A stretch of 64,000 nt of DNA from Paraherbaspirillum soli (GTDB lineage: Bacteria > Pseudomonadota > Gammaproteobacteria > Burkholderiales > Burkholderiaceae_D): contig NZ_JBHSMT010000008.1 of NCBI RefSeq assembly GCF_042654985.1, forward strand, positions 186,001 to 250,000. Reading direction: 5' to 3'. The position numbers were made by a program, and so were the translations under genes. Of the stretch, positions 54,390 to 61,923 are shown in pieces. The notes beneath the pieces were generated by a model. The model was given only the letters and a program-made list of their open reading frames with translations, ran no database searches and was not told the DNA's origin. Numbering within the stretch: the stretch's first letter is position 1; every line of letters begins with the position of its first letter.

Positions 54390-54812
54390 TTATCGCTTGA
54401 AGAAAGGATTACCCACCTCGCACACGCCTTCGCTACAAGCGGGAGCCGTCTTGTAACCCATCCAGCGCGACAAGCGGTAGCGATTGCGGGCGAAGAGGCG
54501 GTACAAACCGGACAACAGCGGCCGCAGCACCCGTATCCGCAACGGCAACACCATCCAGCCGCGGCCGACCAAGGTGTACGCCGCCAACAGGCTGTCGATG
54601 CCGACCAGCATCCGCCCTGCGGCGGTTTGGCTGTGCAGTTCGCGATTGAGCGCGGCCATGTCCACGCCGAGCGGCGCCGGGTCGAATCCGGGCAGCGCAA
54701 CATCGACGAAGCCTAGGCGCGCCGCTTTATCCCAATGACGCAAACGTCGCATCTCTGCGGCGCAAAAAGGGCAGTTGCCATCGAAAAACAAGGTCAGTTC
54801 CGGGGTGCTCAT
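54390..54812 (-). CDS. thiol-disulfide oxidoreductase DCC family protein (DUF393)
   Basis: The 140-residue protein begins MSTPELTLFFDGNCPFCAAE. The motif FDGNCPFC with C14 and C17 is the DCC signature, followed by helical regions. Members act as thiol-disulfide or electron-transfer proteins, but no substrate is known. The start overlaps the regulator stop (TAATG), so they are probably cotranslated. Confidence 0.85.
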   Translation of the reverse strand: MSTPELTLFFDGNCPFCAAEMRRLRHWDKAARLGFVDVALPGFDPAPLGVDMAALNRELHSQTAAGRMLVGIDSLLAAYTLVGRGWMVLPLRIRVLRPLLSGLYRLFARNRYRLSRWMGYKTAPACSEGVCEVGNPFFKR

Positions 54813-55378
54813 CATTTATTTCCTTTTTCATCCACGCTCAGCAGGCGTGCGACTTTGCCGCCCATTTTCAGAAAGCGTTGCAGGGTTGCTGGCGACAGAT
54901 GCTTGTAGTCGTCATAGGTCGCCGTCAGCATTTCGACAAACTCCAGCACTTGATCCATCTTGTCCCGGGTCGCCTGCTCCAGCAGCGCATCTTGCTCGGC
55001 TTCGATCGCGCATTCTCGCAAGACAGACAGGGTCGGGTCGATTTCGCGGCGTTTGCGCTCTTCGACGATGGCCCGGAAAATTTGCCACACGTCTTGATGC
55101 GCCAGGAAGTGATCGCGGCGGTCGCCTTGCATGTGGGTAATCCGCACCAGGCCCCAGCTTTGCAGTTCTTTCAGGCTGTTGCTGACGTTGGAGCGGGCCA
55201 CGTCCAGCGTCTCGGCGATGTCTTCGGCCGGCAGCGGATGATTTGACAGGAACAGCAGCGCATGGATTTGCGCCACCGTGCGGTTGACTCCCCAGCGGGC
55301 ACCCATTTCGCCCCAGTGGAGGATGTACTTTTGCATCGTAGGACCAAGTCGCATAATAATTTTCGTAATTTCTGTCAC
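54812..55378 (-). CDS. GbsR/MarR-type transcriptional regulator
   Basis: The 188-residue protein has a winged helix at about residues 25-95 (HPLPAEDIAETLDVARSNVS) and a C-terminal helical region (ATYDDYKHLSPATLQRF). It belongs to the GbsR-like set of MarR relatives, which often respond to small effectors or osmolytes. It is the first gene of a minus-strand cluster with DCC, SDR-DoxX and DUF2269, and likely controls that cluster. Confidence 0.82.
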   Translation of the reverse strand: MTEITKIIMRLGPTMQKYILHWGEMGARWGVNRTVAQIHALLFLSNHPLPAEDIAETLDVARSNVSNSLKELQSWGLVRITHMQGDRRDHFLAHQDVWQIFRAIVEERKRREIDPTLSVLRECAIEAEQDALLEQATRDKMDQVLEFVEMLTATYDDYKHLSPATLQRFLKMGGKVARLLSVDEKGNK

Positions 55379-55510
55379 GACAGAAATACTAGACTTAATT
55401 TATGCCGAAGTCAAAGCTTGCAAAACGATCAGTGCGATTGCTCCAGCCGGTGCCCGCACCAGCCTGTTGTTGACTATGCGACCTGAAACCGGAAGCGTTT
55501 GCGTCCCTGA

Positions 55511-55531
55511 GGCGGGTACCCGATACCCGCC
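55511..55531 (-). terminator. hairpin after the SDR gene, candidate terminator
   Basis: GGCGGGTA (55511-55518) pairs perfectly with TACCCGCC (55524-55531). No T run follows on the minus strand, so termination may need Rho. Confidence 0.5.
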
Positions 55532-55553
55532 CCTTCCCGCTTCGGTGAACGCC

Positions 55554-56291
55554 TTACATCCGTCCGCCATCCGTCAGAATCGTGCGCCCGGTAATCCAGC
55601 GCGCATCGTCGGACGCCAGGAACGCCACCGCATCGGCGATATCTTCCGGCTCGGCCAAGCGTCCCAGCGGGGTCAATGCGGTTTCGGCCTGGATCCGCTC
55701 GGGCGGGATGCCGGCGGTCATGTCGGTGCGGGTGATGTGCGGCGCCACGGCGTTGACCCGGATCCCGCGAGCGCCTAGCTCCAACGCAAAACTGTGCGTA
55801 AGCACGTCGACCGCCCCCTTGCTGGCCGAATAAACAGCCGAGCCGGGCTTGGGCTGCAGCACCAGACTGCTTGAAACATTGACGATGCAAGCGCCGGTCA
55901 CCGGCAGATAAGGCAGCACCGCCTGCGTGGCGGCGACCACGCTCCAGGCATTGGTATAAAACTGCGCGTGAAACGACTCGCGCGAGATCTGCCCGACCGG
56001 CGCCACCTCGAGAATGCCGGCGGCATTGACCAGGATGTCGATCCGGCCGAAGGCGGCCGCGACCTGCTGCACCATCGCCTGCACCGAAGCCTCATCCGCC
56101 ACATCGGCTTGAAACGCGGCAGCCTGGCCGCCGCTGCCGCGGATGGCTTGCACCACCTGTTGCGCCGCATTCCGGTTGCCGTTATAGACCACCGCAACGC
56201 TGGCGCCTTCGCCAGCAAGTTTGCGCGCGATGGCCGCGCCGATACCGCGCGAGGCGCCGGTGACCAAGGCAATTTTGTCTTTCATCTTCAT
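55554..56291 (-). CDS. SDR-family oxidoreductase (3-oxoacyl-ACP reductase-like)
   Basis: The 245-residue protein has TGASRGIG at residues 11-18, NAAG, the Ser in NVSSSLVLQ and the YSASK catalytic motif, then a usual C-terminal end (ITGRTILTDGGRM). It is a classical SDR. Its substrate cannot be read; FabG-like or other ketone substrates are possible. The ATG at 56291 has GGAG five bases upstream. The longer frame back to 56474 includes a repeat and is not coding. It may be a separate unit from the GbsR cluster. Confidence 0.88.
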   Translation of the reverse strand: MKMKDKIALVTGASRGIGAAIARKLAGEGASVAVVYNGNRNAAQQVVQAIRGSGGQAAAFQADVADEASVQAMVQQVAAAFGRIDILVNAAGILEVAPVGQISRESFHAQFYTNAWSVVAATQAVLPYLPVTGACIVNVSSSLVLQPKPGSAVYSASKGAVDVLTHSFALELGARGIRVNAVAPHITRTDMTAGIPPERIQAETALTPLGRLAEPEDIADAVAFLASDDARWITGRTILTDGGRM

Positions 56292-56413
56292 ATGTTCTCC
56301 TGTTGTCATCACTGGATTGCGATGGCAACAAGATACGGGTGGCGGCGTCGATGTGGTAGCCGCAGCAATGCACACGCCGCGTTCTACAAATGCAACGCGA
56401 CTCAACCCAAATC

Positions 56414-56509
56414 GTAGGGCGGAAAAGCGCAGCGCCTTCCGCCGTTTTGGATGCCTCAAACACTTGTGACACATCCAGCGGCGGATAACGCTGCGCTCAT
56501 CCGCCCTAC
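56414..56509. repeat. GTAGGGCGG-ended intergenic repeat, copy 2
   Basis: Begins GTAGGGCGGAAAAGCGCAGC and ends GCTCATCCGCCCTAC, with an inner part also found in copies 1 and 3. It ends three bases from the symE stop codon. Confidence 0.8.
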
Positions 56510-56512
56510 TTT

Positions 56513-56761
56513 TTACTCTCTAGTGATGAACAAGCAGCCTCGTCTCACCTGCACCCGGATCCGGGTCTGGGGCGTGAAGCCGGCTGCTAATAGCCACTTG
56601 CCGCGCAGCCGAATCCAGGGGGTTCTGAGCTTACCCTCCGGACAGACGCCGACGGTTAAATGCCGGTCTGGGAGGTGGTTGCTGGTGGATGTGGTGATGG
56701 AACTGTCTTGCGTGGATGGAATGGATTTGGGGGGTGGTTTAGACGTACGAAAGTTGGTCAT
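56513..56761 (-). CDS. symE: SymE-family type I addiction module toxin
   Basis: The 82-residue protein has the SymE core HLTVGVCPEGKLRTPWIRLR, GKWLLAAGFTPQTRIRVQ and ending RRGCLFITRE, an AbrB-like fold. E. coli SymE is an SOS-induced RNA-binding protein that condenses the nucleoid and is repressed by the antisense RNA SymR. The ATG at 56761 has AAGGA six bases upstream. The upstream 200 bases fold strongly, and a terminator and promoter lie farther up (56927-57042). A symR-like antisense RNA would have to be read on the plus strand over the start region; this was not shown. Confidence 0.86.
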   Translation of the reverse strand: MTNFRTSKPPPKSIPSTQDSSITTSTSNHLPDRHLTVGVCPEGKLRTPWIRLRGKWLLAAGFTPQTRIRVQVRRGCLFITRE

Positions 56762-56822
56762 AGCGGATTCCTTAAGTTGGTAAGAAAAAAATTAAAGAGC
56801 CGCTTCCCGCTACGAAACGGGA

Positions 56823-56897
56823 GGACGGCAGATGACAGGATTCGTAGACCGGCACCAACCAAACCGGTAGCCCGAGGGCTCCCCGCCACTGCCGTCC
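56823..56897 (-). ncRNA. structured RNA element upstream of symE
   Basis: GGACGGCAG (56823-56831) pairs with CTGCCGTCC (56889-56897), enclosing ACCGG/CCGGT and AGCCC/GGGCT arms. An alternative CTACGAA/TTCGTAG pairing with the neighbouring strand could compete with this fold. It may be part of the symE 5' leader or, if read on the plus strand, an antisense RNA. Strand and function are inferences. Confidence 0.45.
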
Positions 56898-56926
56898 ATA
56901 GGGACGTACAAAGGCAGAGCGAACGC

Positions 56927-56948
56927 AAAAAAAAGCCGCAAGAGCGGC
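56927..56948 (-). terminator. intrinsic terminator upstream of symE
   Basis: GCCGC (56935-56939) pairs with GCGGC (56944-56948), loop AAGA, followed on the minus strand by eight Ts (56934-56927). An outer GCGAACG/CGTTCGC arm strengthens it. It would end a short RNA of about 80 bases from the promoter at 57014-57042, before symE is reached. Confidence 0.85.
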
Positions 56949-57013
56949 ACGTTCGCCGGTTGATGATCAGGCTACGAAACCTATCCCCGTTCTTTTTCTG
57001 CGAGGACCGGCCG

Positions 57014-57042
57014 ACTATAAACGCTATTGAATGCCATGACAA
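57014..57042 (-). promoter_or_regulatory. sigma-70 promoter upstream of the symE leader
   Basis: On the minus strand TTGTCA (57042-57037) and TATAGT (57019-57014) are 17 bases apart. The start point would be about 57007, 80 bases before the terminator. Confidence 0.65.
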
Positions 57043-57091
57043 TCAACGGCCGACGGCATGCCGTGCCAGCTGGATTTGCCAGTCCAATTAA

Positions 57092-57120
57092 TTGTCTTTA
57101 TTTCAATGTTGACATACCAT
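57092..57120 (+). promoter_or_regulatory. candidate promoter of the effector-like pair
   Basis: TTGTCT (57092-57097) and TACCAT (57115-57120) are 17 bases apart, about 60 bases before the start codon at 57180. It matches the consensus only in part. Confidence 0.4.
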
Positions 57121-57179
57121 TCACAGCGCATTTCCGCAGGAGTTGATGTTCCCGATAGCTTCCCCTTACAGGAGACCGC

Positions 57180-58025
57180 ATGGCCCGTTATCTCAGAATG
57201 AATGACACCCCGCTCGAGCGTCATTTCACTTTAATTGTCGGCAACAGCCTGCCGTTTAAAGTGCAGGGCTTCGGCCCGGATCGCAAACACCTGCTGATCA
57301 AAAGCGCATTTCATCATCAAGTCAAAGTGACCCCGCTGGCGGTCAACAACAAAAATATCGAGCAACGCCTGAAGTTTGAAGCGATATCGGTCAGCGCCGT
57401 CCCGGTCCTGATTCGCGCCTATGCCCACAACGGCTGGCAAGACATGGGCACCGAGGCGCTGCATATCACCGTCCTGCCGGAGTTGAAATTGCCGCCGGTG
57501 GACAGTGAAGAGGGGATTTTGGCTAGGGTGCTGTTGGTGGAAAACATTCCGCCTAGTTCCCGCGAATTCCAGTCTATGACGCAGGCCATCACATCGATGC
57601 AATGGATGCGTCACGTATTGATGAATAGGCTCAAATTCGGATCACGACATTTCGGGGCGGACAATGTCAGCAGCATAACTGCGCTCATCAAGGCGCGTAA
57701 CCAAGTCGAAGGGTTTCAGAGCTATCCAGCTCTTACCGGACAACAAAGTATCAACTTGAAGGATATTGTCAGGATAGCTAACGACGCCAGCGATCAGCGA
57801 CATGCCGCTTGTCGAGAATATGTTCAAAATGCGATCGACGTTGCCACTGGCATCAACCCGGGCTCCGATCCCAGTCCGACCCGTTTGTATGCATGGAAAA
57901 CTGCTGACGCAAGACACCCAGGGGCGAATTTCGTTAAATTCCAAACTCAAGGCGGTCAGGATTTTTATACGTTGACGCGAGAATTCAAGGAAGACCCGCT
58001 ACTGAGAAATGTAAAGAAGCCATAA
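57180..58025 (+). CDS. putative toxin/effector-like protein, N-terminal beta domain plus possible cell-wall hydrolase-like part
   Basis: This 281-residue protein was not recognised with confidence. The N-terminal 100 residues (LIVGNSLPFKVQGFG, then FEAISVSAVPVLIRAY) look like an all-beta or Ig-like domain. The rest (about 112-270) has AITSMQWMRHVLMNRL, EGFQSYPALTGQ and AIDVATGINPGS, loosely like SleB-type peptidoglycan hydrolases; this similarity is an impression from sequence only. No signal peptide is visible, so export would need another route such as T6SS. AGGAG lies upstream of the ATG. It is 13 bases before a small secreted protein gene, as in toxin/immunity pairs. Confidence 0.5.
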   Translation: MARYLRMNDTPLERHFTLIVGNSLPFKVQGFGPDRKHLLIKSAFHHQVKVTPLAVNNKNIEQRLKFEAISVSAVPVLIRAYAHNGWQDMGTEALHITVLPELKLPPVDSEEGILARVLLVENIPPSSREFQSMTQAITSMQWMRHVLMNRLKFGSRHFGADNVSSITALIKARNQVEGFQSYPALTGQQSINLKDIVRIANDASDQRHAACREYVQNAIDVATGINPGSDPSPTRLYAWKTADARHPGANFVKFQTQGGQDFYTLTREFKEDPLLRNVKKP

Positions 58026-58038
58026 AGGAGATAACGAC

Positions 58039-58539
58039 ATGCATAAAATACTGTGTTGCCTTGTGGCGCTGACATCTTTCACATCCATCGCTTCTCATGC
58101 CGAGGATGACTACCCCGATTTTGGGACCAAACCCAGTGAACGCTTTTCCGTGTCAAGAAGCCCTTACTTTATTCGTCCAGAACGCGCACTGAAAAATCGG
58201 ATCGTCTCTGACAAAAAAAACCGCTCCACCAATCATTTTTGTATCGTCGGCTACAACTGGGCCAGTGGAAATTCGATGGTCTGGGTGCACTGGAAAGAAG
58301 AGCGCGCTCTGATTTTATGGGGCGGCAGCATATATCCAGATTCTCGGGACAGGGGACTCATGACGGCTCGCCGTAATTTGGTGCTTGGGAAGGACACAGT
58401 TGAAACCGAAGATGAGCTCAATGGCAGCACGTATATTGAAACCCGCGCATGGTGGGAAGGCGTCGCAAAAGACTGCGATGCCCATGGTGAGAAATTTACC
58501 GTGAAGCCTTTCTCTATCAACAAAAATTCAACGCCATAG
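58039..58539 (+). CDS. small exported protein, candidate immunity partner
   Basis: The 166-residue protein has a signal peptide (MHKILCCLVALTSFTSIASH, cleaved near residue 21) and two mature cysteines likely to form a disulfide in the periplasm. Its mature part has SNHFCIVGYNWASG-like sequence (NHFCIVGYNWASGNSMVWVH). No family was recognised. GGAG is at good spacing. The pairing with the preceding gene, the periplasmic location and the short spacing suggest an immunity role, but this is inference. The AT content appears higher than in the nearby genes. Confidence 0.5.
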   Translation: MHKILCCLVALTSFTSIASHAEDDYPDFGTKPSERFSVSRSPYFIRPERALKNRIVSDKKNRSTNHFCIVGYNWASGNSMVWVHWKEERALILWGGSIYPDSRDRGLMTARRNLVLGKDTVETEDELNGSTYIETRAWWEGVAKDCDAHGEKFTVKPFSINKNSTP

Positions 58540-58559
58540 CGTGTCAGCCAGGCCCAGCA

Positions 58560-58591
58560 ACGCCGTCCGTAACCTTGGTCCCGGGCGGCGT
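58560..58591 (+). terminator. hairpin after the effector-like pair
   Basis: ACGCCG pairs with CGGCGT around an inner CC/GG arm. A T run is missing, so it may be a Rho-assisted or bidirectional terminator with the LysR gene. Confidence 0.45.
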
Positions 58592-58625
58592 CACATTGAG
58601 CCTGCTCTTTCCACTCAATAACCCT

Positions 58626-59525
58626 TTACCCCAACGCGCCAAAACGTTCCTCCAAAAACGTCACCAGCGCCCGCACCGCCGAAGGCATGCCGTGCCGGCT
58701 TGGATAGATCGCGTAGACCGTGGTAACGGGCGGTTCCCGCTGCGGCAACAAGATGCTGAGCTGACCGTTGGCTAGCGCCTCGCTGCATGCATGCAGCGGC
58801 AGCTGGATCAGTCCGGTGCCGCGGATCGCGGCTTCGCGCAGCGCCTGGAGATTGTCGGTGACGAATCTCGGCTGCGGATAATGCAGCACGGTTTGTCCAT
58901 CGTCGCCCTGGAAGGCCCAGGGCCGGATCGCTTCCAGGCTGCCTTGCGCCAGCGCCGGCCAAGCATTGAGCTCGCCGATGTCGGCCGGTACTCCATGCGC
59001 GGCCAGCAGCGCCGGGCTGGCCACCAGCACCATGCGCGAAGTGCCGAGCGGCCGCGCGACGATGTCGGCCGACGCCAGCGGCTTGCTGGAAAAGCGGATC
59101 GCCAGGTCGATCCGTTCGGCCAGCAGGTCAACATATTTGTTCGACAGGTCCAGCGCGACCCGTACTTTGGGATGCAGGTTGGCAAAGTCGGCCAGCCAGC
59201 CGGCCAGCATCATTTCGCCGATCAGCAGCGACGCGCTGACCCGAATCAGCCCGCTCGGCTCGCTCAAGGTTGCACTGACGGTAGCCCGCACCGCCCCCAC
59301 CTCATTGGCGATGGCGCGGGCATGGCGATAGACGCTTTCACCGATCGCCGTCACATGGAAACGGTGCGCCGAACGCTGGATCAAGCGCACGTCCAGCTGC
59401 GCTTCGAGGGCGGCGATGCGACGGCTCAGACGCGATTTCGGAATGCCGGTAACGCGCTCGGCGGCCGAGAAACCGCCTGCCTCCACCACTTGGGAAAACA
59501 GATATAGGTCGTTAAGGTCGTCCAT
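58626..59525 (-). CDS. LysR-family transcriptional regulator
   Basis: The 299-residue protein begins MDDLNDLYLFSQVVEAGGFS with the HTH at about 1-60 (KSRLSRRIAALEAQLDVRLI), then the effector-binding domain. It resembles the CrgA/DntR-like subgroup by length. Normally LysR genes face the gene they control; here the divergent neighbour is an M66 protease about 395 bases away. The ATG at 59525 is preferred to an upstream TTG at 59546. The effector is unknown. Confidence 0.88.
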   Translation of the reverse strand: MDDLNDLYLFSQVVEAGGFSAAERVTGIPKSRLSRRIAALEAQLDVRLIQRSAHRFHVTAIGESVYRHARAIANEVGAVRATVSATLSEPSGLIRVSASLLIGEMMLAGWLADFANLHPKVRVALDLSNKYVDLLAERIDLAIRFSSKPLASADIVARPLGTSRMVLVASPALLAAHGVPADIGELNAWPALAQGSLEAIRPWAFQGDDGQTVLHYPQPRFVTDNLQALREAAIRGTGLIQLPLHACSEALANGQLSILLPQREPPVTTVYAIYPSRHGMPSAVRALVTFLEERFGALG

Positions 59526-59734
59526 CTCAGATTTATTTTTATTCAAATTTGGAACGTCGCATCACCTCCGTGATTGCGCGCAGTTTGTCATCTCAAGTGA
59601 CGTCTTTGGTCAGTTTCACAAGACCGGCACCTGCCCCCCTCTTGACAGGCGACTGGTACAGCTCTTGCTGTTTGTTCCCTCAAGTAAATTTTTCAATGGC
59701 ATTTCGTCGTCATCAGATGCCTCGTTTGCGGCAA

Positions 59735-59830
59735 GTAGGGCGGAAAAGCGTAGCGTCTTCCGCCGTTCTGGATGCGTCAAACACCTGTGGCACATCCATC
59801 GGCGGATAACGCTGCGCTCATCCGCCCTAC
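59735..59830. repeat. GTAGGGCGG-ended intergenic repeat, copy 3
   Basis: Begins GTAGGGCGGAAAAGCGTAGC and ends GCTCATCCGCCCTAC. Nearly the same as copy 2 at 56414, in the same orientation. Confidence 0.8.
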
Positions 59831-59852
59831 GACTGCAATGTCCTCGTTTGCA

Positions 59853-59896
59853 GCAATGCAGCTGGCCTCGCCACGGGGCCCTGCATTGCTTTTTTT
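59853..59896 (+). terminator. strong intrinsic terminator just upstream of the M66 protease gene
   Basis: GCAATGCAG (59853-59861) pairs with CTGCATTGC (59881-59889), with a further GGCC/GGCC arm inside, then seven Ts (59890-59896). It lies 23 bases before the start codon at 59920 with no known plus-strand gene upstream, so it may control read-through into the protease gene. Confidence 0.85.
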
Positions 59897-59919
59897 AATT
59901 CCTTCTTGAACGGCTCGTC

Positions 59920-61851
59920 ATGGCAAGATCACCTCGTATTTCACTCGCCCTCTCGGCACTCGCCGCATCGTTGTTGCTGGCCGCCTGCGGCGGGGGCTCC
60001 TCCAGTAACGGCAGCAATAACGGCTCTGCTGCCGGCAGCGGCAACATCGGCAGCGGCAGTTCGGGGGCCGGCAGCGCCGCGCCGCAATTGCTGATCAACA
60101 GTTTTGAAGCGGCGCAAACCCATGTCTTGCCGGAGGCCGGCTTGAGCTGGTCGCTGCCCGGCGCCAAAGGGACATTGCACCTGAGCGCACAACGCGATGC
60201 GCTGGTGATGGTTGACCTCGGCGCCGCCCAGCCTCAGCGGCCGGTGCTGGAAGCCTGGCTCAACAACAGCAAGCTGGGCGCGCTGGCGCTGAATACTCCC
60301 GACCGCCTGCCGCCCACCGAAGCCGCCGGTCCGGCCTATGCCGGCAACCGCTATAGCGTGACGCTGCCGGCCGCATGGGTGACGCCTGGTGTCATGTTGC
60401 GGGTCAGCGCAGACAATTACGCGGCCAGCGATTTCAAGCAGCCGGAAGTCGGCATGGATGCGGATTTCGACATGCGGATCTTGCCGTTTTACCTGTTCGG
60501 CGCCAACGACAGCAACACCCAGCCTTTCTCGGTGACCGCCAATCCGGATGCCGCCACCTATCAGGAGCTGTATGCGAAGTGGCCGGTGGCAAAGCTCAAT
60601 ATGCATAATCACCCCGCCGGACGGGTCATCTGGCCTTACTACATCATCGGCCCCGACGGCAAAGGCAATGCCGCCTATCGCGTGACCAACAAGGACCAGC
60701 AAAAAGACGGCTACGCGATCATGGGCGCAACCCTCCCTATCCTGAGCGCGATCCGTTCCGCCAATGGCGAGGCCGGCACCAATAATCAATACTACGCACC
60801 GCTGTTGATGCTAGGCGCCAACGGCGCTTACGCTGATCCCTGGGGCGGACTGGGTTCGGTCGGCGGCTCGGTCGCGACCGGCGATTTCCGCTATGCGGGC
60901 GTGTTTATCCACGAACAAGGCCACGCGTTCGGCATGCCGCATGCCGGCGACGCTTACGCCAATGGCGCGTATCCCTACATCAGCGGCAGTCTGCTGGGCT
61001 CGGCCTGGGGTTACGATGCCGGCCGCGGCCAGCTGCTGGCGCCGTTCCTGCCGACCACCGCCGACAGCTACAAAAACTGCCAATCCAGCAGCTCCCGGAT
61101 CAAGGACGGCAGCGGCCGCTGCATCAAGCAGGACCCGATGCAGGGCGGTTCCGGCGATCAAGCTGCCGGCTACCGCTTCACGATGTTCTCCGATTTCAAT
61201 GCGGGCGTGATCCAGCGCTATTTCGAGGGCCAGACCACGGCCGATGCCAAAGGCGTGCATAAATATTCCGGCGGCAGGATTTTTGTCGATCAGGCATCGG
61301 CCACCGGCTATAGCCGCTGGGACGGCATAGCCAAGAAGCGGGTGGCGGTGACGCCGGCCACCACTGACGGCGGCCTGTACGGTTTCGACATGGGATTGCC
61401 GAGCCAGCGCAACGTGCCGGTGCAAACCATCGTCATCACCTATAGCCTGGCCGGCACCGCGGGCGTATCGCAGATCTACCCGCCGCTGGCGTATCAAGGC
61501 AATCTGGTCCGCCAGGTCGATCCGACCGCCCCCGCGCAACTGGCCCAGATCACGCCCAACACCGGCGCCACCCCCTGGTACTGCCATGCCAGCGGCTGCG
61601 ACTATACGGTGCGGGTAACTTACGGCGACGGGTCCTTGCTGCATGTGCTGCTGCAGGGCGGCGCCCGCCCCTGGTTCAGCCCGACCGGAGCGATCCCGGC
61701 CGCCGCGCTCGATCCGCTCAATGGCGACAGCTTCAAGGTATGGGGAATCAACGTGCCGGCCAACAAGAGCATCAGCAAGATCGAATTGCTGGATACCCCG
61801 ATGGGATGGAATGGCGTACCGGCCAATCCGACTGTGCTGCTGAGTCGATAA
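59920..61851 (+). CDS. M66-family zinc metalloprotease-like lipoprotein
   Basis: The 643-residue exported protein has a lipobox LAAC with the lipid cysteine at residue 23 and a Gly/Ser-rich linker (about 24-50). The zinc site is HEQGHAFGMPH, residues 331-341 (H331, E332, H335, H341), a metzincin-type HExxHxxGxxH. The context GVFIHEQGHAFGMPHAGDAY resembles StcE/TagA-type M66 proteases, which cut mucin-type glycoproteins. A substrate cannot be assigned. The C-terminal part lacks an obvious known domain. No clear Shine-Dalgarno lies before the ATG. Confidence 0.85.
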   Translation: MARSPRISLALSALAASLLLAACGGGSSSNGSNNGSAAGSGNIGSGSSGAGSAAPQLLINSFEAAQTHVLPEAGLSWSLPGAKGTLHLSAQRDALVMVDLGAAQPQRPVLEAWLNNSKLGALALNTPDRLPPTEAAGPAYAGNRYSVTLPAAWVTPGVMLRVSADNYAASDFKQPEVGMDADFDMRILPFYLFGANDSNTQPFSVTANPDAATYQELYAKWPVAKLNMHNHPAGRVIWPYYIIGPDGKGNAAYRVTNKDQQKDGYAIMGATLPILSAIRSANGEAGTNNQYYAPLLMLGANGAYADPWGGLGSVGGSVATGDFRYAGVFIHEQGHAFGMPHAGDAYANGAYPYISGSLLGSAWGYDAGRGQLLAPFLPTTADSYKNCQSSSSRIKDGSGRCIKQDPMQGGSGDQAAGYRFTMFSDFNAGVIQRYFEGQTTADAKGVHKYSGGRIFVDQASATGYSRWDGIAKKRVAVTPATTDGGLYGFDMGLPSQRNVPVQTIVITYSLAGTAGVSQIYPPLAYQGNLVRQVDPTAPAQLAQITPNTGATPWYCHASGCDYTVRVTYGDGSLLHVLLQGGARPWFSPTGAIPAAALDPLNGDSFKVWGINVPANKSISKIELLDTPMGWNGVPANPTVLLSR

Positions 61852-61873
61852 GTCGGCAAATGTGAGGAATGAC

Positions 61874-61910
61874 AGCCGGTTCGCACGCAGCAATCGTGCG
61901 CGAACCGGCT
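61874..61910. terminator. hairpin between convergent M66 and NUP genes
   Basis: AGCCGGTTCGC is the inverse of GCGAACCGGCT, forming an 11-bp stem with a partly paired loop. It serves the two converging genes. Confidence 0.7.
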
Positions 61911-61923
61911 CCTTCATGCGCGT

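Larger units (their letters stand above)
56762..57179. other. symE leader region and divergent intergenic space
   Basis: This 418-base region holds a sigma-70-like promoter pair, a perfect terminator and several hairpins on the symE side, and a candidate promoter for the effector-like gene on the other. No protein gene is credible here: one 94-residue minus-strand frame has no family-like content. The region is treated as a regulatory leader. Confidence 0.6.
59526..59919. other. LysR-M66 intergenic region with repeat and plus-strand terminator
   Basis: This 394-base region holds a GTAGGGCGG repeat and a strong plus-strand hairpin terminator near the protease start. There is no protein gene. 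A TTGACA at 59643-59648 could be a -35 box but the partner -10 is poor. Confidence 0.6.

Noticed and set aside
56758..57042. A 94-codon minus-strand frame upstream of symE
   Set aside because: It runs through a promoter, a terminator and structured hairpins, and has no family-like sequence. It was treated as a leader region instead.
60811..61917. A 368-codon minus-strand frame opposite the M66 protease
   Set aside because: Antisense shadow with no motif and no Shine-Dalgarno site.
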